NCBI RefSeq assembly: GCF_000307855.1
Contig: NZ_AJLR01000111.1
Span: forward strand, 36,422 to 100,421
Source of the DNA: Schinkia azotoformans LMG 9581
GTDB taxonomy: Bacteria > Bacillota > Bacilli > Bacillales > Bacillaceae_J
Length of the DNA: 64,000 nucleotides
Direction: 5' to 3'
Positions 9,285-17,613 of the stretch are shown in pieces. The notes under the pieces were generated by a model. It was given only the letters and a program-made list of their open reading frames with translations. It was not told the origin of the DNA and ran no database searches. Numbering within the stretch: position 1 is the stretch's first letter; every line of letters begins with the position of its first letter. Both the position numbers and the translations under genes were made by a program.

Positions 9285-10849
9285 TTTTGAGCAATCCTCT
9301 CATTATTTTTTATTAATTTACGAACAATTTTTTTCTTTGTCCAATTCGTTTCTTCTTCGGGAAAATCTGAACGGTAATGTCCACCGCGGCTTTCTTCTCG
9401 CATTAAAGCTGATGTGGTAATAAGCCAGGCTGCTTGAAGCATGTTATAAACGCCAATTTGTTCATGGGTTAGAGCATCTAGGTCAAAGTTTTTATCTTCA
9501 GAAGGCAAGTACCGTTCCAACCATTCTATTGCGGTCTGTAAGCTTGTTTTATCCCGAATAATGCCGACATATTTCATCATAACGGTTTTTATTTCTTCCT
9601 CTTCGGGCAAATGAAGCTCTTTACACGTTTTATCATCTGATTCAATCGTCGGAATATCAAAGACCTCTGATCGTTCAAAAGCAAGGTGTTCAGCCAATTC
9701 CGTTGCAAATACAATTCCTTCAAGCAACGAATTACTTGCCAACCTGTTCGCACCGTGTACACCCGTACAAGCAACCTCACCAATCGCATATAGATGCTCT
9801 ACTGATGTTTGTCCCTGTTGGTTAACTTCAACGCCCCCCATGTGAAAATGGGCGCCTGGAACAACTGGTATTCTCCCCGCTGTTAGATCTACTCCATTTT
9901 CTACACATAACTCAGTGATTGTTGGAAAGCGTTTTTTAAAATCTTTTATCATCGAAATATCTAAAAATATTTGTTCTCCATTTAAAACGGCACGGTTAAT
10001 TTCTCTTGCCACAACATCTCTTGGAGCTAGATCCTCTAGAGGGTGAATGCCATGCATTAAGCGCTTCCCACCCTCTGTAATTAGAACAGCACCTTCTCCT
10101 CGGACTGCCTCGGAAATTAAGCCTTTTACTTCTCCATTGACATATAGTAATGTCGGATGGAATTGAACAAACTCCAAATCTACTAAATTAGCACCTGCAC
10201 GGTAGGCTAAGACAAGCCCATCACCGGTCACTGTTGGGTCATTTGATGTAAATGAATATAAGCCACCACTGCCGCCTGCTGCCAAAATAGTATCCCTTGA
10301 ATAAATTATTTTAGACCTTCCGGAATTTGTTTTCACCTTTATCCCAAAACAATGATTCTCTTCGACTAGTAAATCAACAACTAACATATTTTCAATAATT
10401 TTCACCTTTGGATTAATACGAAGGCGATTCAGCATGAAGTCAACAAGAGCTTTTCCGGTAGCATCCCCACCGGCATGAAGAATTCTTCTTATCCCATGTG
10501 CACCTTCCTGCCCAAGAACGAGATGCCCCCTTGCATCTTTATCAAAGGACATTCCTTTATCAATCAAGGCACGAAGTAATTCCGGCCCTCTTTGTACTAA
10601 GGTTTCAACGGCCTCTTCATCATTGTGGAAATTCCCGGCAACCATTGTATCAGAAAAATGATTTGTCCAATGATCATTGCGGGATATTGCTGCTGCTACA
10701 CCACCCTGCGCTCGGCATGAATTACTATTTTCTTTTTTTGACTTTGTGATAATAATCACATTCTTATGATAACTTAAACGATCTGCCGCTACCAACGCAG
10801 CAATGCCACTTCCAATAATGACAACATCTGCGATATGTCTATCAGTCAT
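9281..10849 (-). CDS. nadB: L-aspartate oxidase NadB
   Basis: FAD enzyme that oxidises L-aspartate to iminoaspartate, the first step of de novo NAD synthesis. 522 residues. The N-terminal dinucleotide fold VVIIGSGIAALVAADRL binds FAD. The succinate-dehydrogenase-like features SNSCRAQGGVAAA, HDNEEAV-type helix, GGDATGKAL, GGSGGLY, EFVQFHPT, LISEAVRGEGAVL, LAPRDVVAREI, GAHFHMGGVEV and GEVACTGVHGANRLASNSLLEG follow in order. The ATG at 10849 has GGGGGTT ahead; an upstream ATG at 10867 sits directly on a purine tract and is less likely. Divergent from nifS across ~200 bp of palindrome-rich DNA that probably carries the NadR operator. Confidence 0.96.
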   Translation of the reverse strand: MTDRHIADVVIIGSGIAALVAADRLSYHKNVIIITKSKKENSNSCRAQGGVAAAISRNDHWTNHFSDTMVAGNFHNDEEAVETLVQRGPELLRALIDKGMSFDKDARGHLVLGQEGAHGIRRILHAGGDATGKALVDFMLNRLRINPKVKIIENMLVVDLLVEENHCFGIKVKTNSGRSKIIYSRDTILAAGGSGGLYSFTSNDPTVTGDGLVLAYRAGANLVDLEFVQFHPTLLYVNGEVKGLISEAVRGEGAVLITEGGKRLMHGIHPLEDLAPRDVVAREINRAVLNGEQIFLDISMIKDFKKRFPTITELCVENGVDLTAGRIPVVPGAHFHMGGVEVNQQGQTSVEHLYAIGEVACTGVHGANRLASNSLLEGIVFATELAEHLAFERSEVFDIPTIESDDKTCKELHLPEEEEIKTVMMKYVGIIRDKTSLQTAIEWLERYLPSEDKNFDLDALTHEQIGVYNMLQAAWLITTSALMREESRGGHYRSDFPEEETNWTKKKIVRKLIKNNERIAQK

Positions 10850-10867
10850 TATCTGGAACCCCCACAT

Positions 10868-11047
10868 CCTACCAATTAGGTTTAATATTGAAATCTAAAA
10901 CAATTGTCTTGACACCTATATTTACACATAATTAAACTAATGACAAGAGTTTTTTTATGGCATTGTCACAATTCTGACAATTATTACAAAAGACTTCATT
11001 AGTTGACACATTTCTCAACTAATGAAAACCGTTAGGAGAGGAATGTA
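10868..11047. promoter_or_regulatory. Divergent nadB / nifS promoter region with candidate NadR operators
   Basis: Three inverted repeats are visible: TGTC-TT-GACA near 10910; ATTGTCA-n6-TGACAAT at 10962-10981; and a perfect 12-bp repeat with arms 10995-11006 and 11015-11026 (TTCATTAGTTGA). TTGACA occurs on the plus strand near 10914 and TTGTCA on the minus strand as possible -35 elements. The repressor NadR (NiaR) is encoded just downstream of nifS and in B. subtilis represses both transcripts from this intergenic region. Which palindrome is the operator is not determined by the sequence alone. nifS is preceded by TTAGGAGAGG. Confidence 0.6.
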
Positions 11048-12187
11048 ATGATCTATTTAGATTATGCAGCAACAACACCTATGAGTGAGAAAGCAATAAA
11101 TGTATATAGTCAAGTGGCTACTGAGTATTACGGCAATTCAAGCAGCCTCCACGATATGGGCCTGGCAGCACAAACTATTTTAGAAGAATCAAGAAAAACG
11201 ATAGCCGGTTTTTTTAATGGGGAGGCAAAAGGAGTTTATTTTACAAGCGGTGGCTCAGAGTCAAATTATTTTGCCATCCATTCCTTACTTAAAGGGAATA
11301 ATAAAAAGGGAAAGCATATTATTTCAACTAAATTAGAGCATTCATCTATTGCAAATACATTAGAAGATTTACAAAAAGACGGTTATGAAATTACATTTGT
11401 TCCAGTCAATACTGAAGGAAGGGTTGAGTTAGAAGCACTATCTGAAGCAATCCGCCCAGATACTGTTTTGGCCTCTATTCATCATGGGAATTCGGAAATA
11501 GGAACGATTCAAGATTTAGTTGCGATTGGAGAGATATTAAAGAAACATGATATTATTTTTCATAGTGATTGTGTCCAAACCTTTGGTAAGATTGAGATAG
11601 ATGTTAAAAAAGCAAATCTAGACAGCATCTCAGTATCTAGCCATAAAATATACGGTCCAAAAGGGGTTGGCGCTTGCTATATAAACCCATCCAGAACGTG
11701 GCAGCCTGTCATTCCGGGAACAACACACGAAAACAGTTTTAGACCCGGAACGGTTAACGTTCCAGGAATCGCCGCTTTCATTACAGCTGCTGAAGAAGTT
11801 CTTCCAATTATGGACGTAGAACAGGAAAGATTTCAAGGTTTAAGAAGAAAGCTTGTTGACGGTATTCAAGGGGACGCCTGGAAAATATCTGAAGTAGGAC
11901 CAAGCAGCAAGCGGTTGGAGCATATTATTGGACTATCTATAGCCGGAATTGAAGGTCAATATATCATGCTTGAGTGCAACCGTTACGGAGTAGCGATTTC
12001 AACGGGCAGTGCCTGCGCCGTTGGCATGCAAAAACCTTCAAAGACTCTACTTGCCATTGGAAAATCCAAGGAAGAGGCGAAACAATTTATTCGTCTATCG
12101 CTTGGAAAATTAACAACGGATGCTGAAATAGAAGAAACGATCGATATCTTTCAAAGATTTTTAAAAAAGTATTTTAATGATTTATAA
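11048..12187 (+). CDS. nifS: NifS-type cysteine desulfurase of the NAD locus
   Basis: Pyridoxal-phosphate enzyme that frees sulfur from cysteine; in Bacillus this copy is thought to serve assembly of the NadA iron-sulfur cluster. 379 residues: DYAATTP at the start, TSGGSESNYFA, EHSSI, HHGNSEIGTIQ, HSDCVQTFGKI, the PLP lysine in SSHKIYGPKG (Lys-200) and the mobile active-site Cys in STGSACAVG. Divergent from nadBCA and followed after 13 bp by nadR, an arrangement known from B. subtilis. Other housekeeping desulfurases (SufS, IscS) are elsewhere. Confidence 0.94.
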   Translation: MIYLDYAATTPMSEKAINVYSQVATEYYGNSSSLHDMGLAAQTILEESRKTIAGFFNGEAKGVYFTSGGSESNYFAIHSLLKGNNKKGKHIISTKLEHSSIANTLEDLQKDGYEITFVPVNTEGRVELEALSEAIRPDTVLASIHHGNSEIGTIQDLVAIGEILKKHDIIFHSDCVQTFGKIEIDVKKANLDSISVSSHKIYGPKGVGACYINPSRTWQPVIPGTTHENSFRPGTVNVPGIAAFITAAEEVLPIMDVEQERFQGLRRKLVDGIQGDAWKISEVGPSSKRLEHIIGLSIAGIEGQYIMLECNRYGVAISTGSACAVGMQKPSKTLLAIGKSKEEAKQFIRLSLGKLTTDAEIEETIDIFQRFLKKYFNDL

Positions 12188-12200
12188 GGGAGCGAAATTC

Positions 12201-12749
12201 ATGACTGGTGGAAAAAAGATACTCGGAGAAGAGAGGCGAAATTTGATCCTGGATTGGTTGAAGCTAAGTGACAAGCCGCTTACGGGAAGCTATATCGCTG
12301 AAAAGGTAAACGTGAGCCGGCAGGTGATCAGTCAGGATATAACATTACTTAAGGCCCGAAATGAACCAATCATTGCGACATCCCAAGGCTATCTTTATTT
12401 AAAAGAACAACAGTACAGTCGCCCTTCCAGGGTGATCATCAGTACCCATAATCCTGAGCAAACGAAAGAAGAGCTTTATTTAATGGTTGACTGTGGGGTA
12501 ACCGTTAAGGACGTCAAGGTTGAACACCCACTCTATGGAAATTTAACGGCACCGATTGGTGTTAGCAATCGAAGTGATGTTGACCAGTTTTATGAAAAAG
12601 TAAAAGCAACCAAAGCACCGCTTTTATTACAGCTTACAGGAGGACCCCATTCCCATACTATTGAAGCGGACAATGAGGAACAGCTTGAACAAGCCATTCA
12701 AAAACTTACAGCTGCGGGTTTTATCATGAAAAATGCGACTTCCACCTGA
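12201..12749 (+). CDS. nadR: NAD biosynthesis repressor NadR/NiaR (YrxA)
   Basis: Nicotinic-acid-responsive repressor of the nad genes. 182 residues: N-terminal winged helix (RRNLILDWLK ... KVNVSRQVISQDITLLKARN) and a C-terminal 3H domain named for three conserved histidines, seen here in VEHPLYG and GGPHSHTIE. I start at the ATG at 12201, after AAGGGAGCG; an upstream ATG inside the nifS end (12177) lacks a ribosome site and the product would have an unusual extension. It is cotranscribed with nifS and should bind the palindromes between nifS and nadB, closing an autoregulatory loop. Confidence 0.93.
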   Translation: MTGGKKILGEERRNLILDWLKLSDKPLTGSYIAEKVNVSRQVISQDITLLKARNEPIIATSQGYLYLKEQQYSRPSRVIISTHNPEQTKEELYLMVDCGVTVKDVKVEHPLYGNLTAPIGVSNRSDVDQFYEKVKATKAPLLLQLTGGPHSHTIEADNEEQLEQAIQKLTAAGFIMKNATST

Positions 12750-12760
12750 AGTCGCATTTT
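12730..12760. terminator. Bidirectional terminator between nadR and pheA
   Basis: Thirteen-base perfect stem AAAATGCGACTTC/GAAGTCGCATTTT with a 5-base loop, T-rich on both sides. It overlaps the nadR stop and precedes the convergent pheA stop. Confidence 0.92.
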
Positions 12761-12761
12761 G

Positions 12762-13643
12762 TTATTTTTGAATAGCGCTTTGTTCTTTACCGATAAAATA
12801 ATATGGATAGCTTCCCAACACTCTTACTGAACAGTTAAGTGCTTCAAGCTCAGCCACAACTCCAGGTATTAGTACCTCATCCATCTTCATTTCAACATCG
12901 ACAAGAAAGAAATAGTTTCCAAGACCTGTTTTCATTGGTCTTGATTCGATTTTTGATAAGTTTAATTTTCGCCAAGCAAACGCTGATAACACCTGATGCA
13001 AAGCACCCGCATAATCTGACGGTAAAGTAACCATTAATGTCGTACGGTCACCACCATAATATCGATGTTCGGTACTAAGATCTACCGCGTTTTTATGTAG
13101 GATCACAAATCGAGTGTGGTTATTATCATAATCATGGATATCTTTTTTGATAATTTCCAAGCCATATTCCTTTGCCGCTAATTCATTACCAATCGCTGCA
13201 ATGCATTCTTCTGGATGCTCATGAACATACTCCGCTGCAGCCCCTGTTGATTTTACATATTGAAGGTCCACAGTAGGCATTTTTGTATGTAAAAACTTAT
13301 GACATTGAGCAATCGCATGTGAATGAGAAAGAACAGACGTCACACTTTCCCACATTTCTTTGTTTTGTGGATGCACCATAAGATGTTGGCGAATCGGAAC
13401 CACAATTTCACCCACAATCGGCAGGTTTTGTTCATGAATTAAATAATCAATCGTGATATTGACAGATCCTTCAATTGCATTTTCAAGTGGTACAACTGCA
13501 AATTCCACATCCCCTTTTGTGACAGCATCGATACTTGCTGGAATGGTTTCATATGGAATTTTTTCTTCAGTAGGAAATAATTCATTTACAGCAATTTTTG
13601 TAAAAGTCCCCTTTGGACCAAGATAGCCAACTTTTGTAGACAC
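12762..13643 (-). CDS. pheA: Prephenate dehydratase PheA
   Basis: Converts prephenate to phenylpyruvate in phenylalanine synthesis. 293 residues from the GTG at 13643. Catalytic domain: VGYLGPKGTFTKIAV, then FAVVPLENAIEGSV, SHSHAIAQCHKFL, STGAAAEYV and the NHTRFVIL motif with the catalytic TRF. The ACT regulatory domain covers the C-terminal ~85 residues (TTLMVTLPSDYAGALHQVLSAFAWR, LSKIESRPMK, NYFFLVD), the phenylalanine feedback site. AGGGAGAG precedes the GTG; a second in-frame GTG at 13682 overlaps pheB. Lies 31 bp downstream of pheB. Confidence 0.95.
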   Translation of the reverse strand: MSTKVGYLGPKGTFTKIAVNELFPTEEKIPYETIPASIDAVTKGDVEFAVVPLENAIEGSVNITIDYLIHEQNLPIVGEIVVPIRQHLMVHPQNKEMWESVTSVLSHSHAIAQCHKFLHTKMPTVDLQYVKSTGAAAEYVHEHPEECIAAIGNELAAKEYGLEIIKKDIHDYDNNHTRFVILHKNAVDLSTEHRYYGGDRTTLMVTLPSDYAGALHQVLSAFAWRKLNLSKIESRPMKTGLGNYFFLVDVEMKMDEVLIPGVVAELEALNCSVRVLGSYPYYFIGKEQSAIQK

Positions 13644-13674
13644 GTCGTTTCTCTCCCTTATAAACTTAATGAAG

Positions 13675-14136
13675 TTAAGCACCAGAGCCTAGAATCTCAA
13701 CCTTTTCCACAAATTCCAGCCCCTTTAAACTTTGAATTAAGACATTAATATCTTCCTTCATCCCAGAAGTATTTAAAGATAGTGTAACATTTGCCTTCCC
13801 TTGAAGGGGAATATTTTGATTGATCGTTAATACATTACAACCAGCATCAGCAACCATTGCCAGCATTTGCGATAACGTACCGGAGCGGTCTTCAAGGTGA
13901 AAAAAAAGTGTGATAATCCGTTCCTTCACAATCGTATGAAATGGAAAAATCCCGTCTCGATATTTATAAAAAGCACTTCGACTTAAGTCCACCATTTGGA
14001 CAGCATCCGCAACGGAATCAGCCTTTCCTCTTTCAATAAGGGCCTTTGCTTCTAGAGTTTTTTTCATAGCCTCAGGTAAAAAGTCTTCCCGAATTAAGTA
14101 ATAGCTTTGTTCCATATTATCTTTATTAGTTTTCAC
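13675..14136 (-). CDS. pheB: ACT-domain protein PheB
   Basis: Small protein always found with pheA in bacilli; annotated as a chorismate-mutase-like or regulatory ACT protein, but its activity is not firmly known. N-terminal part [20 protein letters not shown] plus [21 protein letters not shown] (helix-turn-helix-like), then an ACT domain [33 protein letters not shown] ending [11 protein letters not shown]. The GTG at 14136 has GAGGGG six bases upstream, giving 153 residues. An ATG seven codons further in matches the B. subtilis length more closely but has a weak ribosome site. In B. subtilis obg and pheB-pheA are adjacent, as here. Confidence 0.9.
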   Translation of the reverse strand: MKTNKDNMEQSYYLIREDFLPEAMKKTLEAKALIERGKADSVADAVQMVDLSRSAFYKYRDGIFPFHTIVKERIITLFFHLEDRSGTLSQMLAMVADAGCNVLTINQNIPLQGKANVTLSLNTSGMKEDINVLIQSLKGLEFVEKVEILGSGA

Positions 14137-14160
14137 CCATAACCCCTCGACAATTATAGA

Positions 14161-14368
14161 AAAAGACTGCATGATCAAATACGCCTTGGCGTATTTGCGC
14201 CCAGCGGATATTATCGAGCTCCCATGCTCGAAAACTACCTTTAAAAATCTGAGGCATCCGCCGGAGGCGTTAACTTCATTCAGCAGAGGTTAGTATCCCA
14301 ACTGAATTAAAATACTAATTTGTATTCATTTCTCTACTTCCGCTGAATGAAGTTACTAGCAGTCTTTT
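14161..14368. repeat. 208-bp interspersed element with terminal inverted repeats
   Basis: Perfect 10-bp terminal inverted repeats, AAAAGACTGC at 14161-14170 and GCAGTCTTTT at 14359-14368. Inside, a 13-bp perfect inverted repeat AACTTCATTCAGC (14272-14284) / GCTGAATGAAGTT (14342-14354) and a further TTAGTAT/ATACTAA pair. The left half contains local palindromes TACGCCTTGGCGTA and GCATCCGCCGGAGGC. No coding potential. It fills the gap between obg and pheB. Confidence 0.8.
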
Positions 14369-14374
14369 CCAAGA

Positions 14375-15670
<1,296 letters not shown>

Positions 15671-15681
15671 TCAATCTAAAG

Positions 15682-16221
15682 CTAAAACGAAATTTGAGTT
15701 ACTACTACCATTTCTTCATTATGTACTTCATACTCTAAAACTTGAATCAAAGCACCATTCTTTCGTTCTTCCAGATAGTTTGAAATTATACTTTTATCTT
15801 CTATTATTCCTCTAAAATCGAAAATGAAACGAACTTCCTGATCGGATAATTGGATTGAAAGAATTAGATGATTTTCTGCAAATGGTTTAATAACCTTGTT
15901 CAATTTATTTAAAAACGCAAAGCACCATGCTGTTATATCATAATCATGATTGGATAGGTTTCGCTCATCACCTAAAACCTCGAACTCAAGAAAAAAATGT
16001 TGCTCTTCCCAATTGAACAACATTAATAATGCTGCCAGTTGAGGTGCTTTTAAATTTGTTAGTTTGGATTCATTTTTTGTATCCATAATAATTCCTTCTA
16101 TAATTTCATTAACACGATCCAATCGTTCTAAAGCGAGATTACCTTTGATTAGTTGTAGCTTATTTAACCAATCATGACGTGAATGCCTCAAAATTTCAAC
16201 TGCATTCCATTCTTTTCCCAT
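15682..16221 (-). CDS. spo0B: Sporulation phosphorelay phosphotransferase Spo0B
   Basis: Passes phosphate from Spo0F to Spo0A to start sporulation. 179 residues with the Spo0B histidine helix LRHSRHDWLNKLQLIKGNLAL; the His before Asp-Trp-Leu-Asn (His-16) is the expected phosphorylation site. The rest is a degenerate GHKL-like half (LAALLMLFNWEEQHFFLEFEV, WCFAFLNKLN, RFIFDFRG). Shorter at the N-terminus than B. subtilis Spo0B, where the site is His-30. Forms an operon with obg. Poorly conserved outside the His motif, but the location decides it. Confidence 0.92.
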   Translation of the reverse strand: MGKEWNAVEILRHSRHDWLNKLQLIKGNLALERLDRVNEIIEGIIMDTKNESKLTNLKAPQLAALLMLFNWEEQHFFLEFEVLGDERNLSNHDYDITAWCFAFLNKLNKVIKPFAENHLILSIQLSDQEVRFIFDFRGIIEDKSIISNYLEERKNGALIQVLEYEVHNEEMVVVTQISF

Positions 16222-16331
16222 ATTTTTACCCCTATAAGTTTTGATGTATGAATTATACCAAATATTTCACTTAATGGATAACCTGTTTATAAATATTCTC
16301 TACTTTATCTTATAGGGGCTTCCAATAATTC

Positions 16332-16366
16332 AAAAGGCTCCAACCAATATCTGGTTAGAGCCTTTT
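16332..16366 (-). terminator. Terminator of the L21-Prp-L27 operon
   Basis: Fifteen-base stem AAAAGGCTCCAACCA/TGGTTAGAGCCTTTT (one G-U/A-C offset) with a 5-base loop, followed on the minus strand by TTTTGAATTATT, ~25 bp after the rpmA stop. Spo0B starts beyond it. Confidence 0.87.
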
Positions 16367-16390
16367 CTTCTCGGGTAAGATATAACTGAA

Positions 16391-16675
16391 TTATTGAGCT
16401 ACTGGGTATACACTTACTTGCTTCTTATCACGACCAACACGCTCGTAACGTACTACACCAGCTGTTTTAGCAAACAATGTGTCGTCACCACCACGACCCA
16501 CGTTATTTCCTGGGTAGATTTTTGTACCACGTTGACGGTAAAGGATTTCTCCACCGTTAACAAATTGGCCATCAGCACGCTTAGCGCCTAGACGCTTAGA
16601 GATAGAGTCACGACCGTTCTTAGTACTACCTACCCCTTTTTTAGATGCGAAAAACTGAAGATCTAGTCTTAACAT
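16391..16675 (-). CDS. rpmA: 50S ribosomal protein L27
   Basis: Ribosomal protein whose N-terminus reaches the peptidyl-transferase centre. 94 residues from the ATG at 16675, which follows a strong AGGAGGTG. The N-terminus [20 protein letters not shown] carries the Firmicutes extension: the family protease Prp cuts between LQFF and ASKK before L27 can function, and Prp is encoded by the next gene upstream. The body is standard ([48 protein letters not shown]). Confidence 0.98.
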   Translation of the reverse strand: MLRLDLQFFASKKGVGSTKNGRDSISKRLGAKRADGQFVNGGEILYRQRGTKIYPGNNVGRGGDDTLFAKTAGVVRYERVGRDKKQVSVYPVAQ

Positions 16676-16689
16676 CAGTTTCACCTCCT

Positions 16690-16790
16690 ATTACGGCTAA
16701 CTATGACCGTCGAATTTCGTTGTTGTCTCGCCACTCCGTTCCTCACGTATATAATACGTTCCGGTACTCGTGACTTCGACGCCTAGAACT
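16690..16790 (-). promoter_or_regulatory. Structured spacer between prp and rpmA
   Basis: Read on the minus strand, GTCGAA (near 16776) pairs with TTCGAC (near 16710), enclosing a 6-bp hairpin with the sequence ACGTAT-TAT-ATACGT. A GC-rich stretch CGGAGTGGCGAG follows. The 124-bp gap is long for such an operon and looks folded. No sign of a terminator run. Function unknown: RNA processing site, translational control or a repeat element. Confidence 0.45.
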
Positions 16791-16808
16791 TCTCGGTCCT
16801 AGTTACCC

Positions 16809-17144
16809 TTAGTAATTGTCATTAATTTGAATGTATTTGCCGTAATCATTTTCAATCGTTTGTAGAGATACGAGCATCCCTTCAAGTAATAATTGTACTT
16901 TCTCGTTGGTGTCTTGATCAAGATGATCAGGAACAACACAGCGGAGAAAGCCTCCTTTTTTACCTTGTTCAATTCCAAGTTTCGTCTGACATAAACCATA
17001 AACCGCATTGACAGTTCCAAATGAAACAGCTGATACGGCTGCACACACTAAATCATGTCCATGTGGACCGGATTCAGCATGTCCGCTTATTTCAAACGAA
17101 TGTATTGAATGGTCTGCACGCCTCGTAATGATAACTTTAATCAT
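16809..17144 (-). CDS. prp: Ribosomal-processing cysteine protease Prp (YsxB)
   Basis: Removes the N-terminal nine-residue extension of L27. 111 residues, short alpha/beta fold of the former DUF464. The catalytic His and Cys are seen in SGHAESGPHGHDLVCAAVSAVSFGTVNA, with the His at residue 22 and the Cys at 34. Lies between rplU and rpmA, the invariant Firmicutes order; its substrate site is visible in the neighbouring L27. Confidence 0.96.
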   Translation of the reverse strand: MIKVIITRRADHSIHSFEISGHAESGPHGHDLVCAAVSAVSFGTVNAVYGLCQTKLGIEQGKKGGFLRCVVPDHLDQDTNEKVQLLLEGMLVSLQTIENDYGKYIQINDNY

Positions 17145-17156
17145 TCATTCAACCTA

Positions 17157-17465
17157 TTAACCGTTAATTTTTTCGATAATAACTTTAGTGTAAGGTTGAC
17201 GATGACCTTGCTTACGCTTGTAGTTTTTCTTAGACTTATACTTGAAAACGATAATTTTCTTAGCGCGACCTTGTTTTTCAACTTTACCTGTTACAGTAGC
17301 ACCTTCTACAGTTGGGCTTCCAACTTTTACGTTTTCGCCACCTACCATTAACACTTTGTCAAAAGTTACAGTCTCACCAGCTTCAACGTTAAGCTTTTCG
17401 ATGTAGATTGCTTGTCCTTCTTCAACTTTAACTTGTTTACCGCCTGTTTCGATAATTGCGTACAT
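17157..17465 (-). CDS. rplU: 50S ribosomal protein L21
   Basis: 102 residues, normal length. [25 protein letters not shown] opening, then [21 protein letters not shown] and the conserved [24 protein letters not shown] end. The ATG at 17465 follows GGAGGTG; a GTG three codons earlier lies inside the ribosome site. First gene of the rplU-prp-rpmA operon and preceded by a leader RNA. Confidence 0.98.
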   Translation of the reverse strand: MYAIIETGGKQVKVEEGQAIYIEKLNVEAGETVTFDKVLMVGGENVKVGSPTVEGATVTGKVEKQGRAKKIIVFKYKSKKNYKRKQGHRQPYTKVIIEKING

Positions 17466-17575
17466 TCTCTGCACCTCCTCTTATACTAAGACTCGCCATC
17501 CCAGGTACCATTCAAATGGTTTTAAAACCTGTTCTGTGCGGTTGTAGCCGTGGTGCGCTACATTAAACACAATGA
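17466..17575 (-). promoter_or_regulatory. L21 leader RNA (5' UTR of rplU)
   Basis: About 105 nt between the promoter and the rplU ribosome site. Low-GC Gram-positives carry a conserved 'L21 leader' at this position, thought to bind L21 for feedback control. The segment includes GCGCACCACGGCTACAACCGCAC-like GC-rich hairpin material and GGTACCTGGGATGGCGAGTC near its 3' end. Assignment rests on position and general appearance. Confidence 0.65.
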
Positions 17576-17578
17576 AAA

Positions 17579-17607
17579 TCATAACATATTTAATTAAAAA
17601 TTGTCAA
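17579..17607 (-). promoter_or_regulatory. Sigma-A promoter of rplU
   Basis: Minus strand: TTGACA (17607-17602), 17-bp spacer, TTATGA (17584-17579), followed by T-rich DNA. Lies in the short gap after rng, so the ribosomal operon has its own promoter. Confidence 0.8.
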
Positions 17608-17613
17608 TTACAA

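Noticed and set aside
16799..17044. 81-codon minus-strand frame overlapping prp
   Set aside because: Out of frame with Prp, whose catalytic motifs and length are clear. The alternative frame has no family features.
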